Below, piece by piece: positions 25,212 to 34,058 of a stretch of 64,000 bases of DNA. Each line of letters starts with the position of its first letter. Position 1 is the first letter of the stretch. A program made the translations under genes and the position numbers. The stretch covers positions 3,861,501 through 3,925,500 of the forward strand of contig NZ_CP152276.1 in assembly GCF_038719015.1 (NCBI RefSeq), in the 5' to 3' direction. This DNA comes from Nguyenibacter vanlangensis. Its GTDB lineage: Bacteria > Pseudomonadota > Alphaproteobacteria > Acetobacterales > Acetobacteraceae. The notes beneath the pieces are model-generated. The model searched no databases and was not told the DNA's origin. It worked only from the letters and a program-made list of their open reading frames with translations.

Positions 25212-25709
25212 ATGGAGCGGAGCATGCAGGAGATCACGGTGAACGGGACGCGGCACGTGGTGCAGGCGGCCGCCGAGACGCCGCTGCTCTATGTGCTGCG
25301 CAACGACCTGGGATTGAACGGCCCGAAATACGGGTGCGGCCTGGGGGAATGCGGCGCCTGCACCGTGCTGGTCGACGGCAGGGCGGCGCGGTCGTGCAGC
25401 GTGCCGGTCGGGCTGCTGGCCGGGCGCGCGGTCACGACGCTGGAAGGGCTGGTCGCGCCGGACGGAACCCCCGATCCGGTACAGCAGGCCTTCATCGACG
25501 CGCAGGCGGCGCAGTGCGGCTATTGCCTCAACGGCATGATCATGACCGTGCGAGCGCTGCTGAACGTCAATCCGGCCCCGGGCGAGGGCGAGATCCGCGA
25601 GGCGCTGCGGCATAATCTGTGCCGCTGCGGCACACACGTGGAAATCCTGCAGGCGGCGCGCCGGGCATGTGGGGTGTCGTGCGGCATGCCGTGCGGGGCG
25701 TCGCGGTGA
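25212..25709 (+). CDS. nicA: Nicotinate dehydrogenase, [2Fe-2S] subunit
   Basis: 165 residues (ATG at 25224 would shorten it by 4). Plant-type iron-sulfur domain with YGCGLGECGACTVLVDG and RSC, then the all-helical domain with CGYCLNGMIMT and NLCRCGTHVEIL: all eight cluster cysteines of xanthine-oxidase-type small subunits are present. It passes electrons from the molybdenum site of NicB during hydroxylation of nicotinate to 6-hydroxynicotinate. LRNDLGLNGPKYGCGLGECG matches P. putida NicA nearly exactly from memory. It overlaps nicB by four bases (GTGA). Confidence 0.94.
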   Translation: MERSMQEITVNGTRHVVQAAAETPLLYVLRNDLGLNGPKYGCGLGECGACTVLVDGRAARSCSVPVGLLAGRAVTTLEGLVAPDGTPDPVQQAFIDAQAAQCGYCLNGMIMTVRALLNVNPAPGEGEIREALRHNLCRCGTHVEILQAARRACGVSCGMPCGASR

Positions 25710-28700
25710 GCGCGGCGGCCGACGGCTTCGGCGGGGGGGCGGGCTGGCTAGCGATCGTGCGGCCGCCGCAGCCGCCCGGCGGGCTGGCGGCGCGGGCGGC
25801 GCCGGCGGGCGAGGCGCCGGACGAAATGTTCGTCGTCGTGCATGCCGAAGGCCGGGTCACGGGCTATTGCGGGCATGTCGACCTGGGTACCGGCATCCGC
25901 ACCGCGCTGGCGCAGATCGTCGCCGAGGAACTGGACGTGCCGTTCGGCCATGTCACGATGGTGCTGGGCCACACGGGCAGGACGCCGGACCAGGGGGCGA
26001 CGATCGCCAGCGAGACCATCCAGGTCAGCGCGATTCCGCTCCGCCGGGCCGCGGCGCATGCGCGGGCCGTCCTGCTGGACCTTGCCGCGCTGCGGCTGAA
26101 CCGGCCGGTGGCGGACCTGGATCTGCGCGACGGGCGGATCGTCGGCGCGCCGGCCCTGCTGCGGGATGCGCCGCTGACCTATGGCATGCTGCTGGAGGGC
26201 CAGGCGCTGCGCGTCCGGCTGGACGAGCAGGTCGCGGTCAAGACGCCCGATCGCTACCGGATCGTGGGGCGGGCGGTGGCGCGGGTGGATATTCCCGACA
26301 AGGCCACCGGGCGCGCGGTCTATGTGCATGATGTCCGGGTGCCGGGCATGCTCCATGGACGGGTCGTCCGCCCGCCTTACGGCGGTTTCGATCATGGGGG
26401 CTTTGTCGGGCACAGCCTGCGGTCGGTCGATCGCGCATCGGTCGCGCATGTTCCCGGCCTGGTCGATGTCGTCACCATCGGCGATTTCGTCGGCGTGGTG
26501 GCCGAGCGCGAGGAAGACGCGGCCGAGGCGGCGCGGGTGCTGACGGTACGCTGGGACGTGCCCGTGCTGCCTGGCCTGTCGGATCCGCCGGCGGCGCTGC
26601 TGGCCAATCCCGCCACGCCGCGCCGGCTGCTGGATCGTGGGGATGTCGAAGCCGCGCTGGACGGGTTGCCGGGCCGGATGGACCGGACCTATTCCTGGCC
26701 CTATCAGATGCATGGCTCGATCGGGCCGTCCTGCGCGGTGGCGGACTGGCGGGCGGAGGGCGTGACCGTGTGGTCCGGGACGCAGAACCCGCACATGCTG
26801 CGCGCCGACCTCGCCCAACTGGCGGGGGTGGAAGCGGCGCGGATTTCGATCGTCCGGCACGAGGCCGCGGGCTGCTATGGGCGCAACTGCGCCGACGATG
26901 TCTGCGGCGACGCGCTTTTGCTGTCGCGGGCGGTCGGCCGCCCGGTGCGGGTGCAACTGACCCGCGCGCAGGAGCATGTCTGGGAGCCCAAGGGCGCCGC
27001 GCAACTGATGCAGGTGCGCGGCGGTATCGCCGCGGACGGCAGTCCGGCGGCCTATGATTTTTCGACGCGCTATCCGTCCAATGTCTCGCCCCTGCTGGCG
27101 CTGGTGCTGACCGGGGTGGTGCCCGCCGCGACGCCGGGGGTGACGCAGATGGGCGACCGCACCAGCATCGCGCCCTATGCCTACGGCAATGCGCGGGTCA
27201 CCGTGCATGACATGCCGCCGATCGCCCGGGCCTCGTGGCTGCGGGGGGTGTCGGCCATGCCGAACAGCTTTGCGCATGAATGCTATATCGACGAGCTGGC
27301 GGCGGCGGCCGGAGTCGATCCGCTGGATTATCGCCTGCGCCATCTGGCCGACGCGCGGGCGGCGGCGCTGCTGCGCGCGCTGGCCGCGCGTGCGGGCTGG
27401 GTGCCGCGCGCGGGCATGCGGCGGCCGGACGGTCAGGCGCGGATCCTGCGCGGGCGGGGCGTCGCCTATGCGCAATATGTGCATGGCACCTTTCCCGGCG
27501 TGCCGGCGGCCTGGGCGGCCTGGGTCGCCGACGTGGCGGTCGACCGCAAGACCGGCCATGTCCGGGTGACCAAGGTATGGGTCGGCCAGGATGCCGGCAT
27601 GATGGTCAACCCGGCCGGGGTGCGGCACCAGGTCCATGGCAATGTCGTCCAGTCGGTCAGCCGGGCGCTGAAGGAACAGGTGGCGTTCGACGCGCGGGGC
27701 GTGGCCAGCCGCGACTGGGGCACCTATCCGCTGCTGACTTTCGACGAGGTGCCCGACATCGACGTGCTGCTGGTCGAATGCCAGGACCAGCCGCCGCTGG
27801 GGGTGGGCGAATCCGCCTCGGTCCCCAGCGCGGCGGCGATCGCCAATGCGATCTTCGACGCCACGGGCGTGCGGTTTCGCGACGTGCCCTTTACGCCCGA
27901 GCGCATCCGCGCCGGGCTGGAGGACGCGCTGGGGCCGTGGCGCGAGCCGGTCGCGCCGGAACCCGAACCGGAACCCGAACCCGAGCCCATGCCGCTGGCG
28001 GCGGCGGCGCCGGGACAGGCCGGCGGGTGGCGGCGCTGGCTGGCGCCCGGGGTGTTCTGTGCCGCGGTCATGCAGGTGACGAGCACGGCGATGCCGTGGC
28101 GGCCGGCCATCGCGCCGATCGCGCGTCCTGCGCCGTCGCTGTTTTCGGCCGCGCTGGTGGAGCGCGGGCGGCAGGCGGCGGCGGCGGGGGATTGCGCGGT
28201 GTGCCATACCGCGCCGGGGGGCGTGGTCAATGCCGGCGGGCTGGCGCTGGAGACGCCGTTCGGCATCATTCATTCCACCAACCTGACGCCGGACGAGGAG
28301 ACGGGGATCGGGCGCTGGTCCTATGGGGCGTTCGCCCGGGCGATGCGTCACGGGATCAGCCGCGACGGGCGCCATCTTTATCCGGCCTTTCCCTATACGG
28401 CCTTCGCGAAGATCGACGAGGCCGACATGCAGGCGCTGTATGCCTATCTGATGGCGCAGCCGGCGGTGCGGAACGTCGTGCCGCAGACCAGGCTGGCCTT
28501 CCCGTACGCCGTCCGGCCGATCATGGCGGGGTGGAACGCGCTGTTCCACGACCCGTCGCCGTTCGTGCCCGATCCGGCGCGCTCGGCCGCCTGGAACCGG
28601 GGGGCGTATCTGGTCGAGGGGCTGGGCCATTGCGGCGCGTGCCATACCCCGCGCAACGCGCTGGGCGCCGAGCGGCGCCGGACCCGCTATCTGGCGGGGG

Positions 28701-29386
28701 GCGAGGCCGAGGGGTGGGATGCGCCGCCGCTGGGCGCGCTGTCGCGATCGCCGGTGCCGTGGAGCGAGGATGCGCTGTTCGCCTATCTGCGCACCGGCTT
28801 TTCCGACCGGCACGGGCCGGCCGCCGGGCCGATGGCGCCGGTGGTCGCCGAGATGGCGCAGATGCCGGAAGGCGACGTGCGGGCGATCGCGGTCTATGTC
28901 GCGTCGCTGGATCCGCGCAACGCGGCGCCGGGCGCGGCGCGCGCGGCGGAGCAGGCGCGGGAACGCGCCGAGGGCCAGGCGGCGCTGCGCCTGCGGGACA
29001 GCGCGGGCGTGGGGGAAGGGGCGCGGATCTTCGGCGGCAGTTGCGCGGCCTGCCATGAGGGCGCGGCGCCCCACATGTTCGGCGCGCGTCCGTCGCTGGC
29101 GCTGAACGGCAACCTGTTCGCCGACCGGCCGGACAACCTGGTGCGGGTGATCCTGGACGGCGTCGGGCATCCGGCGACCCCGGAGGCCGGCGCGATGCCC
29201 GGCTTTCGCGAGACCTTGAGCGATGCGCAGATCGCGGCGCTGGTGCGGTATCTGCGCGCGACCTTCGCCCCCGGCCGGCCGGAATGGACCGGCCTGCCGG
29301 GCCGGGTGGCGGCGTTGCGCGCCGCGCCGCGCCACGGGATCGTGGCCCGGCCGCATGCGGCCCCGTCGCCGCGGGGGACGCCGTGA
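25706..29386 (+). CDS. nicB: Nicotinate dehydrogenase, molybdopterin subunit fused to tri-heme cytochrome c
   Basis: 1226 residues from the GTG overlapping the nicA stop. Residues ~1-750 form the molybdenum-binding domains (VDLGTGIRTALAQI, SWPYQMHGSIGPSCAVADW, RHEAAGCYGRNCADDV), with the catalytic Glu in GVGE at 699-702. An acidic-proline linker (PEPEPEPEPEP) leads to one hydrophobic segment near 775-800. Three c-type heme motifs follow: CAVCH (830), CGACH (976) and CAACH (1113). This is the NicB plan known from P. putida, in which electrons leave through the heme domain to the respiratory chain instead of to NAD or O2. The stop overlaps the next start (TGATG). Confidence 0.94.
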   Translation: MSAAADGFGGGAGWLAIVRPPQPPGGLAARAAPAGEAPDEMFVVVHAEGRVTGYCGHVDLGTGIRTALAQIVAEELDVPFGHVTMVLGHTGRTPDQGATIASETIQVSAIPLRRAAAHARAVLLDLAALRLNRPVADLDLRDGRIVGAPALLRDAPLTYGMLLEGQALRVRLDEQVAVKTPDRYRIVGRAVARVDIPDKATGRAVYVHDVRVPGMLHGRVVRPPYGGFDHGGFVGHSLRSVDRASVAHVPGLVDVVTIGDFVGVVAEREEDAAEAARVLTVRWDVPVLPGLSDPPAALLANPATPRRLLDRGDVEAALDGLPGRMDRTYSWPYQMHGSIGPSCAVADWRAEGVTVWSGTQNPHMLRADLAQLAGVEAARISIVRHEAAGCYGRNCADDVCGDALLLSRAVGRPVRVQLTRAQEHVWEPKGAAQLMQVRGGIAADGSPAAYDFSTRYPSNVSPLLALVLTGVVPAATPGVTQMGDRTSIAPYAYGNARVTVHDMPPIARASWLRGVSAMPNSFAHECYIDELAAAAGVDPLDYRLRHLADARAAALLRALAARAGWVPRAGMRRPDGQARILRGRGVAYAQYVHGTFPGVPAAWAAWVADVAVDRKTGHVRVTKVWVGQDAGMMVNPAGVRHQVHGNVVQSVSRALKEQVAFDARGVASRDWGTYPLLTFDEVPDIDVLLVECQDQPPLGVGESASVPSAAAIANAIFDATGVRFRDVPFTPERIRAGLEDALGPWREPVAPEPEPEPEPEPMPLAAAAPGQAGGWRRWLAPGVFCAAVMQVTSTAMPWRPAIAPIARPAPSLFSAALVERGRQAAAAGDCAVCHTAPGGVVNAGGLALETPFGIIHSTNLTPDEETGIGRWSYGAFARAMRHGISRDGRHLYPAFPYTAFAKIDEADMQALYAYLMAQPAVRNVVPQTRLAFPYAVRPIMAGWNALFHDPSPFVPDPARSAAWNRGAYLVEGLGHCGACHTPRNALGAERRRTRYLAGGEAEGWDAPPLGALSRSPVPWSEDALFAYLRTGFSDRHGPAAGPMAPVVAEMAQMPEGDVRAIAVYVASLDPRNAAPGAARAAEQARERAEGQAALRLRDSAGVGEGARIFGGSCAACHEGAAPHMFGARPSLALNGNLFADRPDNLVRVILDGVGHPATPEAGAMPGFRETLSDAQIAALVRYLRATFAPGRPEWTGLPGRVAALRAAPRHGIVARPHAAPSPRGTP

Positions 29387-30690
29387 TGCGGTTCCTGCCG
29401 TCCTGGCGGCCGGTGGCGGGCCATGGCGCGGTGGCGCCGGATGAGCGCCTGCCCTGGGGGCATACGCTGCTGATGGGCGCGCAGCACGTGCTGGCGATGT
29501 CCGGCTCGACCATCCTGGGTCCGCTGCTGATGGGTTTCGACCCGAATGTCGCGGTGCTGTTCTCGGGCCTGGGTACGCTGCTGTTCTTCGCGGTGACGGG
29601 CGGGCGGGTGCCCAGCTATCTGGGATCGAGCTTCTCGTTCATCGCGCTGGTGGTCGCGGTGACGGGCTATGCGGGGCATGGCGCCAATCCGGACGTGCCG
29701 CTGGCCGCCGGGGGGATCGTCGCGGCGGGGGCGGTCTATGCGCTGGCGGGGCTGCTGGTCTGGGCGACCGGCACCGGCTGGATCGAGCGGCTGATGCCGC
29801 CGGTGGTCACCGGGGCGGTGGGAGCGGCGATCGGCCTGAACCTGGCGCCCGTCGCGGCCCAGCGGATCGGCGCGCGGCCCGCCGAAGCGGTGTTCGGGCT
29901 GGTCACGCTGCTGACGGTGGCGGTGTTCTCGCTGCATGCGCCGCCGGCGATGCGGCGGCTGTCGATCCTGTGCGCCATGGTGGTGTCGTGCCTGGTCTAT
30001 GCGCTGGCCGCCAACGGGCTGGGCCTGGCCCCGCCGATCGATTTCGGCATAGTGCGGGCCGCGCCCTGGTTCGGCCTGCCGCCGCTGCGCGCGCCGCGCT
30101 TCGAGACCCATGCCATGCTGGCCATCGCCCCGGTCGCCCTGGTGCTGCTGGCGGAGAATCTGGGCCATCTGAAGGCGCTGGGGGCGATGACCGGCCGCAA
30201 TTTCGATGCCCTGGCCGGGCGGGCCTTCCTGGGCGACGGTCTGGCGACGATGCTGGCGGGCGCGGGCGGCGGCACGGGGGTGACGACCTATGTCGAGAAT
30301 ATCGGCGTGATGGCGATCTCGCGGGTCTATTCCACCCTGGTGTTCGTCGCGGCGGCGCTGTTCGCCGTCCTGCTGGGGTTTTCGCCCCGTTTCGGCGCGG
30401 TGCTGCGGATCATTCCCGATCCGGTGCTGGGTGGACTGGCGCTGGGAGTGTTCGGCCTGATCGCCGCGACGATGGTGCGGATCTGGATCGAGCATAAGGT
30501 GGATTTCGCCGATCCGCGCACGCTGTTCACCGTCGGGGTCACGCTGATCGCGGGGGCGGGCAACCTGACGATCGCCATGGGCCAGGTCGTGCTGGGCGGG
30601 ATCGCCACCGCCACGATCGCGGCCATCGGGCTGAACCTGATCCTGGGATGGCGCGGCCGGCGTCGCCCCTTGCCTTCCGAAAAGGAGTAG
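29386..30690 (+). CDS. Uracil-xanthine (NCS2) permease of the UraA type
   Basis: 434 residues with about 14 membrane segments. The hallmark carboxylates of UraA are present: VLLAENLGHLKALGAMTGRN (Glu of helix 8) and TTYVENIGVMAISRVYS (Glu of helix 10). Other UraA-like stretches are GAQHVLAMSGSTILGPLLMG and LGSSFSFIALV. NCS2 carriers import oxo-pyrimidines or purines with protons. Here it is embedded in the nic operon (1-base overlap with nicB, 7 bases before nicX), so import of nicotinate, a hydroxypyridine or a related heterocycle is likely. P. putida uses NicT instead; this cluster has both. Confidence 0.88.
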   Translation: MRFLPSWRPVAGHGAVAPDERLPWGHTLLMGAQHVLAMSGSTILGPLLMGFDPNVAVLFSGLGTLLFFAVTGGRVPSYLGSSFSFIALVVAVTGYAGHGANPDVPLAAGGIVAAGAVYALAGLLVWATGTGWIERLMPPVVTGAVGAAIGLNLAPVAAQRIGARPAEAVFGLVTLLTVAVFSLHAPPAMRRLSILCAMVVSCLVYALAANGLGLAPPIDFGIVRAAPWFGLPPLRAPRFETHAMLAIAPVALVLLAENLGHLKALGAMTGRNFDALAGRAFLGDGLATMLAGAGGGTGVTTYVENIGVMAISRVYSTLVFVAAALFAVLLGFSPRFGAVLRIIPDPVLGGLALGVFGLIAATMVRIWIEHKVDFADPRTLFTVGVTLIAGAGNLTIAMGQVVLGGIATATIAAIGLNLILGWRGRRRPLPSEKE

Positions 30691-30697
30691 ACGCAGC

Positions 30698-31750
30698 ATG
30701 TCAGTCAGCGATTTCGAGATGGTCGAGGCGTGGGGGCAGGTGCTGTCCCTGTCCGGCATCGCGGCGGGGCAGACCGTGACCATCCTGACGTCGAGCGACA
30801 CGCATCCGCAGACCCTGCGGACCGCGATCGTCGCCGCCCGCGCGAAGGGGGCCATCGTCAACCGGCTGGACCTGCTGCCGGTGAATGGGGGGACGTCGCT
30901 GTCGCGCGATCCGCTGGCCTATGTCGGCACCACGCCGCTGACCGGCAACAAGGCGGCGCTGGCGATGCTGAAGGCCAGCGACCTGGTGCTGGACCTGATG
31001 ACCTTGCTGTTCTCGGCGGAACAGCATGAGATCCTGTCGGCGGGCGGGCGCATCCTGCTGGCGGTGGAGCCGCCCGAGATCCTGCTGCGCATGGTGCCGA
31101 CCGAGGAGGATCGGCGGCGCGTGCTGGCGGCATCCAGGGTGCTGCGTGCGGCGCGGCAGATGCGCGTGACCTCGGCGGCCGGGACGGACGTGACCTTCGC
31201 GCTGGGGGAGTATCCGATCCTGGAGGAGTACGGGTTCTGCGAGCGGGCGGGACGGTGGGACCACTGGCCCAGCGGCTTTCTGGCCACCTGGTCGAACGAG
31301 GGATCGGCGCAGGGGACGATCGTGCTGGATCGCGGCGATATCCTGCTGCCGCAGAAATCCTATGTGCGCGAGCCCGTCACATTCACCATCCGCGACGGCT
31401 ATGTGACGGACATCGCGGGCGGGCTGGATGCCGATCTGCTGCGGGGATACATGGAATCGTTCGGCGATCCGGAGGTCTATGCGATCTCGCATGTCGGGTG
31501 GGGGCTGCAGAAGCGCGCGCACTGGTCGGTGCTGGGCCTGTATGACCGCGAGGCCACGATCGGCATGGATTCGCGGGCCTGCGCCGGCAATTTCCTGTGG
31601 TCCACCGGTCCGAACAACGAGGCCGGCGGCACGCGCGACACGGCGTGCCATATCGATATTCCGATGCGCAACTGCACCGTCATGCTGGATGGCGACGCGG
31701 TGGTGCGGGACGGCGAACTGGTGAATGACGGATTGGGGAACGCGGCATGA
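30698..31750 (+). CDS. nicX: 2,5-dihydroxypyridine 5,6-dioxygenase
   Basis: 350 residues, a non-heme Fe(II) extradiol-like ring-cleaving enzyme that opens 2,5-dihydroxypyridine to N-formylmaleamate. His265 (ISHVGWG), His318 and Asp320 (ACHIDIPM) fall exactly at the iron-ligand positions I recall for P. putida NicX. Family segments include MTLLFSAEQHEILSAGGRIL and ANNEAGG-like TGPNNEAGGTRDTACHID. GAAAAGGAG lies just upstream. The last four bases (ATGA) overlap nicF. Confidence 0.94.
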   Translation: MSVSDFEMVEAWGQVLSLSGIAAGQTVTILTSSDTHPQTLRTAIVAARAKGAIVNRLDLLPVNGGTSLSRDPLAYVGTTPLTGNKAALAMLKASDLVLDLMTLLFSAEQHEILSAGGRILLAVEPPEILLRMVPTEEDRRRVLAASRVLRAARQMRVTSAAGTDVTFALGEYPILEEYGFCERAGRWDHWPSGFLATWSNEGSAQGTIVLDRGDILLPQKSYVREPVTFTIRDGYVTDIAGGLDADLLRGYMESFGDPEVYAISHVGWGLQKRAHWSVLGLYDREATIGMDSRACAGNFLWSTGPNNEAGGTRDTACHIDIPMRNCTVMLDGDAVVRDGELVNDGLGNAA

Positions 31751-32406
31751 GCGACAGGCTGGACGGTGGCGCGGCGCGGCGCGGCGAGAGCGACGAGGCG
31801 CTGTACCAGCGCCAGGGATTCGGGCGCGAGATGGGCATCGTCGGGCAGGTGGGGCTGCTGATCGTCGATTTCGTCAACGGGTTTGCTGATCCGGTGGCCT
31901 TCGGCGGCGGGAACATTCCGCAGGCGATCGAGCGGACGAAGCCGCTGCTGGCCACGGCGCGGCGCCTGGGCTGGCCGGTCGCGCATACCCGCATCGTCTT
32001 TGCCGATGACGGGTCGGATGCCAACGTGTTCTCGCTGAAGGTGCCCAGCCTGCTGGGGCTGACCGAGACCAGCCCGGCCAGCGCGATCGTGCCCGGACTG
32101 GCGCCGGTGGACGGCGAATATGTGGTGCGCAAGACGGTGCCGTCGGCGTTCTCGGGCACATCGCTGGCGGCATGGTATGCCCATCGCGGGGTGCAGACGC
32201 TGGTGGTGGCGGGCTGCGTCACCAGCGGGTGCATCCGCGCCAGCGTGATCGACGCGATGTCGCTGGGGTTCCGGCCGATCGTGGTGTCGGATTGCGTGGG
32301 CGACCGCGCGATCGGCCCGCATGAGGCCAATCTGTTCGACATGGCGCAGAAATGCGGCGACGTGATGGAGTACGACACGTTGCTCGCGCGCCTGTCCAAT
32401 CGCTGA
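31747..32406 (+). CDS. nicF: Maleamate amidohydrolase
   Basis: 219 residues of the isochorismatase-like cysteine hydrolase family. The triad is visible: Asp in LLIVDFVNGFADP, Lys in VRKTVPSAFSGT and nucleophile Cys in VVAGCVTSGCIRASV. N-terminal YQRQGFGREMGIVGQVGLL matches NicF-type enzymes. It converts maleamate to maleate and ammonia, the nitrogen-release step of the pathway. It starts within the nicX stop; a 38-bp AT-rich spacer separates it from nicE. Confidence 0.92.
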   Translation: MSDRLDGGAARRGESDEALYQRQGFGREMGIVGQVGLLIVDFVNGFADPVAFGGGNIPQAIERTKPLLATARRLGWPVAHTRIVFADDGSDANVFSLKVPSLLGLTETSPASAIVPGLAPVDGEYVVRKTVPSAFSGTSLAAWYAHRGVQTLVVAGCVTSGCIRASVIDAMSLGFRPIVVSDCVGDRAIGPHEANLFDMAQKCGDVMEYDTLLARLSNR

Positions 32407-32444
32407 TCGTTTCAATATTTTCATATATATATTCGGGATTCGCC

Positions 32445-33197
32445 ATGAAACCGCTCTATCGCATCGGCCAGATCGTCCCCAGTTCGAACGTCACGATGGA
32501 GACCGAGATCCCGGCGATGCTGGCGGCCCGGCAACTGATCCGGCCCGAACGGTTTCTGTTCCATTCCAGCCGGATGCGGATGAAGACGGTCAGCAAGGAC
32601 GAGCTGGCGGCGATGGACGAACAATCCGACCGTTGCGCGCTGGAGCTGAGCGATGCCCGGGTCGACGTGCTGGGCTATGCCTGCCTGGTGGCGATCATGT
32701 CGATGGGGACCGGCTATCACCGCGTGTCCGAGACGCGGCTGCATGCCCGGACCCGCGAGAACGGCGCGCCGGCTCCGGTGGTGACCAGCGCCGGCGCGCT
32801 GGTCGAGGGGCTGAAGGTGATCGGCGCGAAGAAGATCGTCGTCGTCGCGCCCTATATGAAGCCGCTGACCAGGCTGGTCGTCGATTACCTGGCGCATGAG
32901 GGGTACGCGGTGATCGATCACGTGGCGCTGGAGATTCCGGACAACCTGGACGTGGCCGCGCACGATCCGGAGCGCCTGCCCGGCATCGTGGCCGGGCTGA
33001 ATTACGCCGAGGCCGATGCGATCGTGCTGTCGGCCTGCGTGCAGATGCCCTCGCTGCCGGTGGTGCCGAAGGTCGAGGCGCTGACCGGCAAGCCGGTGAT
33101 CACCGCGGCGATCGCCACGACCCACGCGATGCTGGGCGCGCTGGGGCTGGAGCGGGTCGCCCCCGGCGCGGGGGCGCTGCTGTCCGGTGCCTATTGA
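32445..33197 (+). CDS. nicE: Maleate cis-trans isomerase
   Basis: 250 residues of the Asp/Glu racemase superfamily. The catalytic cysteine pair is present: Cys80 in LGYACLVAIMSMG and Cys198 in LSACVQMPSLPV. MKPLYRIGQIVPSSNVTMET opens the protein, and VTSAGALVEGLKVIGAKKIV follows the family closely. It isomerises maleate to fumarate, feeding the TCA cycle. The upstream spacer (32407-32444) contains TTTCATATATATATTCG, unusually AT-rich for this operon, perhaps an internal promoter or an mRNA-opening region. Confidence 0.93.
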   Translation: MKPLYRIGQIVPSSNVTMETEIPAMLAARQLIRPERFLFHSSRMRMKTVSKDELAAMDEQSDRCALELSDARVDVLGYACLVAIMSMGTGYHRVSETRLHARTRENGAPAPVVTSAGALVEGLKVIGAKKIVVVAPYMKPLTRLVVDYLAHEGYAVIDHVALEIPDNLDVAAHDPERLPGIVAGLNYAEADAIVLSACVQMPSLPVVPKVEALTGKPVITAAIATTHAMLGALGLERVAPGAGALLSGAY

Positions 33198-33229
33198 GGA
33201 AAAGCCTTGAGGAAAGGGAGAGGATCGCG

Positions 33230-34042
33230 ATGACCGACAGCCGGTTCCTGTATGGCGCGAACGTGCGTGCCAACGACATCCGCCAGCATTATCTGCGCTA
33301 TGGCGGCACGGGTGCGCCGCTGGTGCTGATCCCCGGCATTACCAGCCCGGCGATCACCTGGGGGTTCGTGGCCGAGCGCCTGGCGGTGACGCATGACGTC
33401 TATGTGCTGGACGTGCGCGGGCGCGGCCTGTCCGAGACCGGGCCGGACCTGGCCTATGACCTGGACAGCTATGCGGCGGACGTGCGCGGCTTCATCACCG
33501 CGCTGGACCTGCCGCCCTGCGTGGTGCTGGGCCATTCGATGGGCGCGCGCATCGCCATCCGCACGGCGCGGCGGGATGGCGCCGGCATCGCGGCGCTGGT
33601 GCTGGTCGATCCGCCGGTCAGTGGCCCGGGCCGCCGGGCCTATCCGGCGCGGATCGAATGGTATGTCGATTCGATCCGCGAAGCGCGGCGCGGCATGGAT
33701 GCCGAGGCGATGCGCCGCTATTGCCCGACCTGGACCGAGGCGCAGCGCCGCCTGCGCGCCGAATGGCTGCATACGTGCGACGAACTGGCGACCCGCGTCA
33801 CGTTCGAGAAATTCCATACCGAGGACATCCACCAGGACATTCCGCACCTGGCGCCGCCGACCCAACTGGTCATCGCCACGCGCGGCGATGTGATCCTGCC
33901 CGAGGACGAGGCGGAAATCCGCGCCCTGCTGCCGTCGATCGCGACCGTGCGCGTGCCCGATGCCGGCCACATGATTCCCTGGGACAATCTGGATGGTTTT
34001 TGCGACGCGGTGTCGGGCTTTCTGTCCCCGGCGCGGACTTGA
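33230..34042 (+). CDS. nicD: N-formylmaleamate deformylase
   Basis: 270 residues, alpha/beta hydrolase fold. The start at 33230 follows GGGAGAGGA; the upstream ATG at 33194 overlaps the nicE stop. The triad is Ser103 (VVLGHSMGAR), Asp127 (LVLVDPP) and His247 (PDAGHMIPWDN), each two residues beyond the S101/D125/H245 I recall for P. putida NicD. It hydrolyses N-formylmaleamate to maleamate and formate. IRQHYLRYGGTGAPLVLIPG and DVRGRGLSETGPDLAYDLDS match the family. It is followed 16 bases later by an esterase. Confidence 0.93.
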   Translation: MTDSRFLYGANVRANDIRQHYLRYGGTGAPLVLIPGITSPAITWGFVAERLAVTHDVYVLDVRGRGLSETGPDLAYDLDSYAADVRGFITALDLPPCVVLGHSMGARIAIRTARRDGAGIAALVLVDPPVSGPGRRAYPARIEWYVDSIREARRGMDAEAMRRYCPTWTEAQRRLRAEWLHTCDELATRVTFEKFHTEDIHQDIPHLAPPTQLVIATRGDVILPEDEAEIRALLPSIATVRVPDAGHMIPWDNLDGFCDAVSGFLSPART

Positions 34043-34058
34043 GGGATATGCTGGACCC

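Noticed and set aside
25748-29356. A 1202-codon open frame antisense to nicB
   Set aside because: It is a shadow of high-GC coding DNA: Arg/Pro/His/Gln-rich product with no recognisable domain, fully overlapped by a gene with clear cofactor motifs.
32407-32444. AT-rich spacer before nicE as a fifth GTATAC operator
   Set aside because: Contains only alternating AT; no GTATAC or match to the four-site consensus.
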